Shown here: positions 7,250 to 14,215 of the stretch, piece after piece | Position numbering within the stretch: the stretch's first letter is position 1 | How the letters are laid out: every line of letters starts with the position of its first letter | Assembly: GCA_027058735.1 (NCBI GenBank) | Contig: JALURZ010000020.1 | Location: 1-17,443, forward strand | Direction: 5' to 3' | DNA: 17,443 bases | DNA from: Hyphomicrobiales bacterium | GTDB taxonomy: Bacteria > Pseudomonadota > Alphaproteobacteria > Rhizobiales > JALURZ01 | Notes under the pieces: generated by a model | Database searches by the model: none | What the model saw: only the letters and a program-made list of their open reading frames with translations | Told to the model about the DNA's origin: nothing | Translations under genes and position numbers: made by a program

Positions 7250-8281
7250 ATGAACGACACCGTTACACGGACCGATGTAATCATAGTTGGCGCAGGCCCG
7301 GTCGGGCTTTTTGCCGTGTTCGAGCTCGGGCTTCTCGGTCTCAGGTGCCATGTTCTGGATATTCTGGACCGGCCGGGCGGTCAGTGCGCGGAACTCTATC
7401 CCGAAAAGCCGATCTACGACATTCCCGCTCACGCCGTGATCACCGGCGAGCAACTGGTCGAGCGGCTGATGGAACAGATCGAACCGTTTGAGCCGGTGCT
7501 GGAACTGGGCCAGATGGTGGAGAGCCTGAGCAAGACGCCAGAGGGCGACTGGATGATCGGCACCGATGCCGGGCTGAAAATTGCGGCGCCGGTGGTCGTC
7601 ATTGCCTGCGGGGGGGGGTGTTTTCAGCCGAAACGCCCGCGCATCGAGCGTATCGAGGACTATGAGGGGCGCTCGGTGTTCTATTCCGTGCGGAAGATGG
7701 AGAATTTCCGCGACAGGAATATTCTGATCGTGGGCGGCGGCGACAGTGCCCTTGACTGGTGCTTTGCGCTGCTCGACACCGCGAAATCGCTCACGCTCGT
7801 TCACCGGCGCGCGGAGTTCCGCGCCGCGCCCGATTCCGTCTCACGCCTGGAACGGCTCATTGCTGACAAGGCGGTCACGTTTCATCTCGGGCAGATCAAG
7901 GAACTGACCGGCGAGGACGGCCGGCTGGTGTCCGTGCGCGGCGAGGGCAAGGATGGCGCCTTCGAGATCCCATGCGACGTCATGCTGCCGTTTTTCGGGC
8001 TCACCGTGAAACTCGGGCCGCTGGCGGACTGGGGAATCAATCTGGACAACAACCGCGTGACGGTGGATCAGGAAACCTATGCGACGTCGCATCCGGGGAT
8101 TTACGCCATCGGCGACATCGTCACCTATCCCGGCAAGCTCAAGCTGATTTTGTCCGGCTTTCACGAGGCCGCGCTCATGGCTCATGCGGCGTTCAAATAT
8201 GTTCATCCCGATGAACGGCTCATTTTTCAGCACACCTCGTCCAGTTCCAGCATGCAGAAGCGCCTGGGCGTGAAGAAGTGA
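7250..8281 (+). CDS. Ferredoxin-NADP+ reductase, thioredoxin-reductase-like (YumC / RPA3954 type)
   Basis: 343 aa, ATG start. The FAD-binding Rossmann motif GAGPVG (14-19) is followed by PGGQCAELYPEKPIYDIPA, a hallmark of the TrxR-like FNR family. The NADPH domain carries GGGDSA (162-167) and HRRAEFR (185-191), whose arginines suit the NADP 2'-phosphate. The second FAD motif is YAIGDI (285-290). The C-terminal tail (RLIFQHTSSS) is longer than in thioredoxin reductases, as in this family, where an aromatic or His residue stacks on the flavin. The redox CxxC of thioredoxin reductase is absent, so it should reduce ferredoxin or flavodoxin rather than thioredoxin. A C120-GGG-C124 segment is encoded by a run of nine G. 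It lies directly behind the [2Fe-2S] ferredoxin gene and is probably its reductase in the cytosol. Confidence 0.9.
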   Translation: MNDTVTRTDVIIVGAGPVGLFAVFELGLLGLRCHVLDILDRPGGQCAELYPEKPIYDIPAHAVITGEQLVERLMEQIEPFEPVLELGQMVESLSKTPEGDWMIGTDAGLKIAAPVVVIACGGGCFQPKRPRIERIEDYEGRSVFYSVRKMENFRDRNILIVGGGDSALDWCFALLDTAKSLTLVHRRAEFRAAPDSVSRLERLIADKAVTFHLGQIKELTGEDGRLVSVRGEGKDGAFEIPCDVMLPFFGLTVKLGPLADWGINLDNNRVTVDQETYATSHPGIYAIGDIVTYPGKLKLILSGFHEAALMAHAAFKYVHPDERLIFQHTSSSSSMQKRLGVKK

Positions 8282-8427
8282 GGCGCGCCCGCGCGGCACA
8301 ACACGGCGGCGGCAGTTCCTTTTGAGCGGTATGTCTTGGCGCGCCCGGTCAATCCGGCCTGCGGAAATTCCAGCTTTCGCACCCGCGATTTTGGCCAGGG
8401 CGCGCTGGCGCCTGTGTGCGGGCCGCG
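8282..8427. other. Non-coding gap downstream of the reductase gene
   Basis: This is the left part of the 630-bp gene-free stretch. It lies between the reductase stop and the minus-strand terminator. I see no convincing ORF and no T-tract terminator for the plus strand; the 8435-8460 hairpin is not followed by T's on that strand. It may hold only the 3' UTR of the ferredoxin-reductase transcript. Confidence 0.5.
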
Positions 8428-8460
8428 AAAAAAATGCGGAGCCGCCGAAACAGCTCCGCA
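8428..8460 (-). terminator. Strong intrinsic terminator, minus strand
   Basis: A perfect 8-bp GC-rich stem (TGCGGAGC / GCTCCGCA, arms 8435-8442 and 8453-8460) with a 10-nt loop is followed on the minus strand by seven T (8428-8434). The orientation ends transcripts arriving from the right: either the Cys-rich 89-aa gene about 450 bp upstream or a separate RNA between them. Confidence 0.85.
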
Positions 8461-8870
8461 CTTCTCATGTCCTTGAACCTGCTTTGCCATGCGTCCGAAG
8501 ACGCGTCACGCAACAGGCCCGGTCACGAACCGGTTTTGAAAGCAAGCCTTCTCCACCGGCGGGTCCGATGCAGGCACCTGACCCGAACGGATTTAACGGT
8601 TTCGCCGCCGTTTACCGTTCATCGGCCCGGTTCCGGGACTTTCACACCCTACGGCGCAACCGCCCCCGAGCCGGATCCTGAAGGCCTCTCCCGGCGCCTT
8701 GCGTTGGCTGCCGCCTTGGCCGAAGCCGCCGCGCCAGCGCCCGCTGGCGTTCCGGTTCAGGATCGGCACGATCACCCCCGAAAGGGCGCCTGGCGAAACC
8801 GGCTCCAGAGCTTTTCAGACCGTGCGCACAGTTAGGTTGCACCCGCCGACGGGCGCTGTCACGCGCCATG
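8428..8870 (-). ncRNA. Candidate structured RNA (or long structured 3' UTR) ending at the intrinsic terminator
   Basis: About 440 bp without a credible ORF on either strand, ending in the terminator above. Predicted stems, by eye on the minus strand: GCGTC-TTCG-GACGC (a stable C(UUCG)G tetraloop) just before the terminator; CCGGT/ACCGG (8519-8523 / 8529-8533); a 9-bp long-range pairing GATCCTGAA/TTCAGGATC (8674-8682 / 8756-8764) enclosing a perfect 7-bp hairpin (8732-8738 / 8743-8749) and GGC-TTCG-GCC; and GGCGC/GCGCC (8852-8856 / 8863-8867). I could not match it to RNase P RNA, tmRNA, SRP RNA, 6S RNA or a common riboswitch. GC-rich DNA gives chance hairpins, so this is a candidate only; the 5' end is a guess. 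Confidence 0.3.
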
Positions 8871-8876
8871 GGAGGC

Positions 8877-8896
8877 TTATCCACACGCTGTCCACA
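8877..8896. promoter_or_regulatory. Perfect DnaA box plus imperfect copy one helical turn away
   Basis: TTATCCACA (8877-8885) is an exact match to the DnaA-box consensus. CTGTCCACA (8888-8896) matches at 7 of 9 positions in the same orientation, 11 bp further on. The pair lies just past the stop of the 89-aa gene. Two boxes without further clustered boxes or an AT-rich unwinding region are not enough to call a replication origin. Confidence 0.35.
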
Positions 8897-8911
8897 CCTT
8901 AGTGATACGGC

Positions 8912-9181
8912 CTAGTCACAAGGCAGGGGGCCGCAGCGGGTCAGCGCCTGGTTGGACTTGCAGTCAGCGCGGCAATGGCCGCACTCGCGGGCGTCCAGGG
9001 CCATGCGGTCCAGATTGTCTTCGTGGCACAGGGTCGCCAGCAAAATCAGCTCCCGGCGCTTCGGGTTCATCATCGCCTGGCAGATCTGCAGGGCGCAGTC
9101 AGGGTCCGTTGCGCCGCTGGCCAGCATTTCCATCAAACAGGATATGGCCGCCGAGCGGGAAAGCGAATTGCACTCTATCAT
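8912..9181 (-). CDS. Small cysteine-rich protein of unknown function
   Basis: 89 aa. The ATG at 9181 is preceded by GGAG at good spacing (TTGGAG, then ATTGCGCA), which supports both the gene and the start. I do not recognise the family. It has 10 cysteines (4, 15, 29, 34, 52, 67, 70, 74, 83, 88); the last five form a dense cluster C-x2-C-x3-C-x8-C-x4-C, suggesting metal or Fe-S binding. The N-terminal two-thirds look helical (ISCLMEMLASG, RRELILLATLCHED), with no signal peptide or membrane segment. It sits 64 bp downstream of the large OYE-type flavoprotein on the same strand and may be cotranscribed. A GTTAAC motif lies in that gap (9223-9228). The terminator at 8428-8460 may end its transcript. 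Confidence 0.65.
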   Translation of the reverse strand: MIECNSLSRSAAISCLMEMLASGATDPDCALQICQAMMNPKRRELILLATLCHEDNLDRMALDARECGHCRADCKSNQALTRCGPLPCD

Positions 9182-9245
9182 TGCGCAATCTCCAATAGTT
9201 CGCGCAAAGGTAGTGCAATCGGGTTAACAAAGTATTATGGGGCAT

Positions 9246-11291
9246 TCAGAATGTGCGGCACAGCCGCAGCGCATCGAAGATGGCGGCGTGAATATTGCGC
9301 GCGGCGACCGCATCGCCGATGCGGAACAACTGAAATCCGCCGTCGCGGTTGGTGACGATGGTCTGGGCCTCGCCCTTGAGCAGGGCGGAGCGGTCCTCTT
9401 CGCCGCGGTTGAGCGAATGGGCCTTGAGTTCGAGATAAAGATCGTCAAGGGGGAGTGTCGCGTGTTCGACGATGATCTGGTCCACCGTGCGTTCGCCGAC
9501 CGGCCCGTCGCGGTAGTCGCTGGTCAGTGTTGCGCGCAGCTTGTTGCCCTCGCGGCGCACCGCGCCCACTCTGGTGTTGATGGTGATGGTGACCCCCAGT
9601 TCCTGAAAGACGCCGGCATAGTGGACATGGTTCAGGCCGCCGATTTCGGGCGCGAAAAAACGCTCCGGCGTGATGATTTCGAGTTTCGCGCCGCCGCGCG
9701 CGATCATCTCGGCCGCCTGCAACCCCGGATGGCCGCCATTGTCGTCATAAAGCAGGACATCTTGCCCGGGCCTGGTGTCGCCTGAAAGGATATCCCATGA
9801 GGTGGTCAGCAGACTGTCATCCGCCTCGACGATCTGCGTATTGGGCAGCCCGCCCGTGGCGATCACAATGATATCGGCCGGCTCGGCGAGCAAATCTCCG
9901 GCTTCCACGAAGCTGTTCAGCTTGACGGTCACGCCGAGACGCTCCAGTTCGGCCATGCGCCAGTCGACAATGCCGATCAGATCGGCGCGGCGCTTGTCGC
10001 GCGCGGCCAGCCTGATCTGGCCGCCCGGTTTGTTTGCCGCCTCGAACAGGCGCACATCGTGGCCGCGTTCCGCCGAGACCCGGGCGGCTTCCAGCCCCGC
10101 CGGGCCAGCGCCAACAATCACAATGCGTTTCGCCTTGCCCTTTGCTCTGGATATCCGGTGGGGGATGGCCGCCTCACGCCCGGTGGCCGGGTTGTGAATG
10201 CACAGCGCTTCGTGGCCTTCGTATATGCGGTCGAGACAATAGGTGGCGCCGACGCAGGGGCGGATCCGGTCTTCGCGGCCCTGCTCGATCTTGCGCACGA
10301 TATGGGGATCGGCGATATGGGCGCGGGTCATGCCGACCATGTCGAGTTTGCCCTCGGCGATGGCGTGGCGCGCGGTGGCGACATCGGCGATCTTGGCGGC
10401 GTGAAAGACGGGGATAGGGGTTTGTTCGCGTACCTCGCCGGCGAAATCGAGATGCGGTGCCGAGGCCATGCCATGCAGCGGGATGACTTTGGACAGGGCG
10501 GCGTCCGTGTCGATGTGGCCACGGATGATGTTGAGAAAATCGACCTGTCCGGAGGCGGCCAGGCGGCGGGTGATTTCAAGGCCGTCCGCGCGCGACAGCC
10601 CGCGCTCCCAGTCCTCGTCGGCGACCATGCGGATGCCGACGATGAACTCCGCGCCGACTTCGCCACGGACCGCATCCAGGATCGCGAACGTGAAGCGCAG
10701 CCGGTTGTCGATGCTGCCGTTGAGCGCATCCTTGCGCCGGTTCGTGGCCGGCGACCAGAAACTGTCCGGCAGATGGCCATAGGCCTCGATTTCGATGCCA
10801 TCGAGGCCTGCCTCGCGCATGCGCCCGGCGGCGGCCGCGTAGTCGGCGACGATGCGCGCGAGATCCCAGTCCTCGGCTTCTTTGGGGAAGGCCCGGTGAG
10901 CGGGCTCGCGCACCGGGGAGGCGGACAGCACCGGCAGCCAGTCGGAATGGTTCCAGTTCGTGCGCCGGCCAAGATGGGTCAACTGGATCATGACCGCGCA
11001 GCCATGGGCATGGCAGGCGTCGGTCAGCTTGCGCATCGGTTTGACGATGGCGTCGTCATGGGCGTGAAGGTTGCCGAATGTGGCGGGCGAATCCCGCGAT
11101 ACGACCGCCGAACCCGCCGTCATGGTCAGCGCCAGACCGCCCTTCGCGCGCTCTTCATGATAGAGCCGGTAGCGTTCCCCCGGCAGGCCGTTGTCGGCAT
11201 AATTGGGCTCATGGGCGCTCGTCATCAAACGGTTCTTGAGCGTCAGATGCTTCAGGGTGAACGGCTGCAGGAGCGGATCTCTGGATGTCAT
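9246..11291 (-). CDS. NADH:flavin oxidoreductase of the TMADH / FadH / StcD family (N-methylproline demethylase-like)
   Basis: 681 aa from the ATG at 11291; a TTG at 11348 would add 19 Pro-rich, family-unlike residues. Numbers below count from the ATG. An N-terminal FMN-binding old-yellow-enzyme barrel (~1-350, with QPFTLKHLTLKNR and MIQLTHLGRRT) is joined to a C-terminal FAD/NAD(P)-binding module (IVGAGPAGLEAARVS at ~391-405; GGLPNTQ; RIGDAVAARN near the end). The segment IEIEAYGHLPDSFWSPATNRR fits StcD-like N-methylproline/stachydrine demethylases better than 2,4-dienoyl-CoA reductase. Fe-S ligands in this family follow C-x2-C-x2-C-x11-C; here C346, C352 and C364 are present but the second position is Ala349. 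It probably oxidises an N-methylated or unsaturated small molecule. It follows an MFS permease gene on the same strand, a possible uptake partner. Confidence 0.82.
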   Translation of the reverse strand: MTSRDPLLQPFTLKHLTLKNRLMTSAHEPNYADNGLPGERYRLYHEERAKGGLALTMTAGSAVVSRDSPATFGNLHAHDDAIVKPMRKLTDACHAHGCAVMIQLTHLGRRTNWNHSDWLPVLSASPVREPAHRAFPKEAEDWDLARIVADYAAAAGRMREAGLDGIEIEAYGHLPDSFWSPATNRRKDALNGSIDNRLRFTFAILDAVRGEVGAEFIVGIRMVADEDWERGLSRADGLEITRRLAASGQVDFLNIIRGHIDTDAALSKVIPLHGMASAPHLDFAGEVREQTPIPVFHAAKIADVATARHAIAEGKLDMVGMTRAHIADPHIVRKIEQGREDRIRPCVGATYCLDRIYEGHEALCIHNPATGREAAIPHRISRAKGKAKRIVIVGAGPAGLEAARVSAERGHDVRLFEAANKPGGQIRLAARDKRRADLIGIVDWRMAELERLGVTVKLNSFVEAGDLLAEPADIIVIATGGLPNTQIVEADDSLLTTSWDILSGDTRPGQDVLLYDDNGGHPGLQAAEMIARGGAKLEIITPERFFAPEIGGLNHVHYAGVFQELGVTITINTRVGAVRREGNKLRATLTSDYRDGPVGERTVDQIIVEHATLPLDDLYLELKAHSLNRGEEDRSALLKGEAQTIVTNRDGGFQLFRIGDAVAARNIHAAIFDALRLCRTF

Positions 11292-11434
11292 GGCCGGTTT
11301 CAACTGCGTTGGGCGGGCGGGCCGGACGGGCGTTCCAATATCCGCCAATCCGACGGGGCAGGCAATAGCCGGGTGCGTTTTCGGCCGAACCGACGGATCG
11401 GCTGTTCCGCGGGCGCTGCGGCCGGATGGTTTTT

Positions 11435-12625
11435 TCAGATCAGTTCATGCCCCGGCGCCGGGTGGCGCGGGATCAGGCGCGCGAGGACCAGCGAGACCCC
11501 CGCCATGGCCGCGCCGGACAAAAAGACGATCGCCGGATCGATCAGCCACAAAAATCCGAACGCGACGGGAATGACGATCGCGGCGATGTGGTTGATGGAA
11601 AACGCCACGCCCGCGGTGGGCGCGATATCGCCGGGATCGGCGATCTTCTGGAAATAGGTTTTCATGGCGATCGCCAGCGCGAAAAACGCATGGTCGAGCA
11701 GATACAGCCCCGCCGCCACCCAGGGGTTGGAGACGAAAGCATACATCGCGAACACAACGACCAGGCCGGCATATTCCAGCGTCAGCGCCCGGCGTTCGCC
11801 CCAATGGCCGATCAGGGCGCCGATCTTTGGCGCAAACAGCATGTTGAACACCGCATTGGCCAGAAACAGGGTGGCGATCGCGGCAACCGAATAGCCGAAC
11901 CGCTCGACCATCATGAAGCCGGCGAAAACCACGAATATCTGGCGCCGCGCCCCGGCCATGAAGGTGAGCGCGTAATACAGCCAGTAACGCGAGCGCAGGA
12001 CGAGCGCGCGGCGCTGGGGCACGCTGGCGCGAAATTGCGGATAGGCGCTCCACACAAAGATCACGACCGCGACGCTCGCCAGTCCGCCGATTGCGTAGAT
12101 GACAACAAAGTCGAGCCGGAGCCATTTCCAGGCAATGAAGACCAGGCCATAGGCGGCGATCGTCGCCATGGAGCCCGCGGAAATGATCCTGCCGAGCCCG
12201 TGCGGGGCGTCTTTCTTGTCCAGCCATTGCAGGGACAGGGACTGGTTCATGGTCTCATAGTAGTGAAACCCGATCGACATCAGCAGTGTGGTCGCATAAA
12301 ATCCGATTTCGTTCGCGAAAAGTCCCGTTACCGCCGTCCCGAGGCCCAGCAGCAGCAAGGACATTAGCGCCAGTGTCTGTTCGCGAACCAGGAACAGCAC
12401 AAACACCGTGGCGAAAGCGAGAAAGCCCGGAATTTCGCGGATGGACTGGAGAATGCCGATTTCCGCGCCGGTGAAGCCGACCCGCTGAATCGCGAAATTG
12501 TTCAGCAGCGCCTGCCAGGCGGCGAATGAAAAATTCATCGCCGCCCACATCACCATCAGCATGACGATGGGCCTGCGCCAGCCTTTGCCCGGTGCGCTCG
12601 CGATGTGTTGATGGGGGCGGCTCAT
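11435..12625 (-). CDS. MFS permease
   Basis: 396 aa, ATG start, complete. About 12 hydrophobic helices in two groups of six are separated by a longer central loop (~190-210, with YPQFRASVPQRRALVLRSR). Short charged loops follow the usual MFS arrangement. The segment YYETMNQSLSLQWLDKKDAPHGLGRI in the first half is a conserved feature of an uncharacterised alphaproteobacterial branch as far as I recall; the substrate is unknown. It lies 43 bp downstream of the methyltransferase gene and 143 bp upstream of the StcD-like flavoprotein gene, all on one strand. It may import the flavoprotein's substrate, but that is inference from position alone. Confidence 0.85.
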   Translation of the reverse strand: MSRPHQHIASAPGKGWRRPIVMLMVMWAAMNFSFAAWQALLNNFAIQRVGFTGAEIGILQSIREIPGFLAFATVFVLFLVREQTLALMSLLLLGLGTAVTGLFANEIGFYATTLLMSIGFHYYETMNQSLSLQWLDKKDAPHGLGRIISAGSMATIAAYGLVFIAWKWLRLDFVVIYAIGGLASVAVVIFVWSAYPQFRASVPQRRALVLRSRYWLYYALTFMAGARRQIFVVFAGFMMVERFGYSVAAIATLFLANAVFNMLFAPKIGALIGHWGERRALTLEYAGLVVVFAMYAFVSNPWVAAGLYLLDHAFFALAIAMKTYFQKIADPGDIAPTAGVAFSINHIAAIVIPVAFGFLWLIDPAIVFLSGAAMAGVSLVLARLIPRHPAPGHELI

Positions 12626-12668
12626 GGCCGCCGGTTATATCAGGCGGGGTTGTTCTGGCCAGGGTTTG

Positions 12669-13478
12669 TTACGCGTGGCGCGACGTCGCCCTGTAGAGCG
12701 CCACCTGGAAGGGGCTGAACAGCGCGAATTTGACGGCCGCGGCCAGGGGCAGGGGAATCGCCTCGAAATCCGGATCACTGTCAAACAGACGGCGCTGCCT
12801 GGGATTGAGGTAGACTATGGTGAGCGGGCGCGGATCGGCGCGATAGGAGGTCGCGATCTTGTTGCGCACCTGCGCCATGAGATGCTCCTCGAACGGATTG
12901 AAGAAAAACAGCACCGCCGCCCCGTCGGGCACCGCAAAGTCGGCGGCATCCCCGTGGGTGTTGCCGATGGCGCCGCATTTGACGAGGGCGGGATCGAGCC
13001 CGGCCAGGTTCTTTTGCGCGGCGGCGTAAAGTTCATCGGCGAATTCGACGCCGGCCACCGCCTTGAAGGGATATTGCGCGGCGCACAGCAGGACCCGCCC
13101 GCGCCCGGACCCGTAATCCACGAACGTCGTCTTGTCGAGCGGGGCGGGCAGCAGATCCAGCACCCAGCGCACCAGCATCACGGGGGTTGGCAGATAGTGG
13201 ATATCCGCATTGTCGATCGGCTTGTTGGCGCTGTCGATGCTGAGGTCTCCCAGCGGCACGTAGCCTGCGCTTTTTTCCTGTTCCAGGGCCTCGATACGCC
13301 GGTCGAAGAGTGCGCGATGGGCGCGGATCAGGGCGATTGAGCGGCAGTGAAGGGCAGTGTCCAAAAGACCGCGCTGCTTGATCATGCGACCCAGCCTGCC
13401 CGCGAGGCCGGCCGCGCCGCCGGCAGCGGGCCGGGTGCTGGCTTCACCGGCACTGATCGCTGTGTGTTTCATGGGCAT
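12669..13478 (-). CDS. Class I SAM-dependent methyltransferase-like protein
   Basis: 269 aa from the ATG at 13478, preceded by GCAGGCAGG; a TTG at 13538 would add 20 residues. A basic, Ala/Gly-rich N-terminus (~1-70) precedes a Rossmann methyltransferase fold: motif I FVDYGSGRGRVL (119-130), acidic end of strand 2 in GVEFADEL (E145), and motif IV FFFNPFEEH (191-199). The NPF(E) resembles the NPP(Y/F) loop of some N-methyltransferases, but the acceptor cannot be read; uncharacterised proteins of this layout are common in alphaproteobacteria. It is the first gene of a probable minus-strand run with the MFS permease. The 179-bp upstream gap holds TTAAC twice (13554-13558 and 13561-13565), about 75 bp before the start. 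Confidence 0.75.
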   Translation of the reverse strand: MPMKHTAISAGEASTRPAAGGAAGLAGRLGRMIKQRGLLDTALHCRSIALIRAHRALFDRRIEALEQEKSAGYVPLGDLSIDSANKPIDNADIHYLPTPVMLVRWVLDLLPAPLDKTTFVDYGSGRGRVLLCAAQYPFKAVAGVEFADELYAAAQKNLAGLDPALVKCGAIGNTHGDAADFAVPDGAAVLFFFNPFEEHLMAQVRNKIATSYRADPRPLTIVYLNPRQRRLFDSDPDFEAIPLPLAAAVKFALFSPFQVALYRATSRHA

Positions 13479-13657
13479 CGCCTGCCTGCATCCTCGAAAA
13501 GGGGGGCGCCGAATTGCCTGCGAACACCCCCAGGGCAACCCACAGTCTGCGGGTTAACGATTAACAGTTGGTGTGCACTGGGCGGAGGGGTTTTGCGTGG
13601 GGCCATCGATCCTGCTCCACCCGGCGTCAATTGCCGCACCGGCTCAGGCTGCCGCCT

Positions 13658-14215
13658 TCACGCGGTTTGCAGCAACGCCAAAACCGCCTTTGTATCGCTG
13701 ATGGTGGCGTACTCGCCGTCCATATTGGCGAGCGACAGGGCGTGCACATCGTTTGCGGGCCATACGCGCCCATTGAAGTCGCGCGTGTCGACCGCCCAGC
13801 AGGCATCCGCCACCACATACACGTCGAACCCCAGATTGCCGGCGTGGCGCACGGTCATTTCAACGCAATTGCTGGTCAGAACCCCCGAAATGACGAGCCG
13901 GTTGTGGCCGGCCTTGCGCAAGGTCTGTTCCAGGCCGGTCGCGATGAAGGGGCTGTTGGTCTGCTTGCCCGTCACCGGTTCACCGGCGATGGGCATGGCC
14001 TCGGGTTTGAAATCATGGCCCGGCTGTCCCGGCCGGTAGGGAGACCCGGGCTCGATTGAATCGTGGCGCACATGATAGACGGGCGCGGACGCGGCGCGCC
14101 AGCCGGCGAGAAGTGCTGCGATATTGGCTTCGGCATCGGGGTTGTTGCGCGGTCCCCATCCCGGATCGTCGGCGGCCATCTGCAGATCGATCAGAACCAG
14201 GGCAGGCGGGGTCAC
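13658..14215 (-). CDS. Isochorismatase-family cysteine hydrolase
   Basis: 185 aa with a GTG start. The catalytic triad of the cysteine-hydrolase superfamily is present: D10 in LVLIDLQ, K84 in GKQTNSPF, and nucleophile C117 in VLTSNCVEMTVRHAGNLGFD, including the typical cis-peptide region before the Cys. Family members cleave amides or enol-ethers (nicotinamidase, isochorismatase, carbamoylsarcosine amidase); the substrate here is unknown. The start overlaps the stop of the upstream VWA gene by 4 bases (GTGA, 14212-14215), so translation is probably coupled. No signal peptide: cytosolic. Confidence 0.88.
   Translation of the reverse strand: MTPPALVLIDLQMAADDPGWGPRNNPDAEANIAALLAGWRAASAPVYHVRHDSIEPGSPYRPGQPGHDFKPEAMPIAGEPVTGKQTNSPFIATGLEQTLRKAGHNRLVISGVLTSNCVEMTVRHAGNLGFDVYVVADACWAVDTRDFNGRVWPANDVHALSLANMDGEYATISDTKAVLALLQTA

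Noticed and set aside
8428..8870. RNase P RNA, tmRNA, SRP RNA or a group II intron
   Set aside because: The universal RNase P block GAGGAAAGTCC, the alphaproteobacterial tmRNA tag start (Ala-Asn-Asp), the SRP GGAAGGAAGCAG core and a group II domain V were all looked for and not found, despite the suggestive GGGTGTGAAAGTCCC.
8877..8896. Chromosomal replication origin
   Set aside because: Only one perfect and one imperfect DnaA box, no AT-rich unwinding element, and no origin-associated neighbour such as hemE or dnaA.
11292..11348. Upstream TTG start for the flavoprotein
   Set aside because: The added 19 residues are Pro/Arg-rich and the family normally starts close to the QPFTLKHLTLKNR segment; the ATG at 11291 fits better. 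The TTG starts at 13538, 15548 and 6757 were set aside for similar reasons.
10059..11657. 532-codon plus-strand open frame
   Set aside because: Antisense to the flavoprotein, whose FMN, FAD and cysteine motifs are all in the minus frame.
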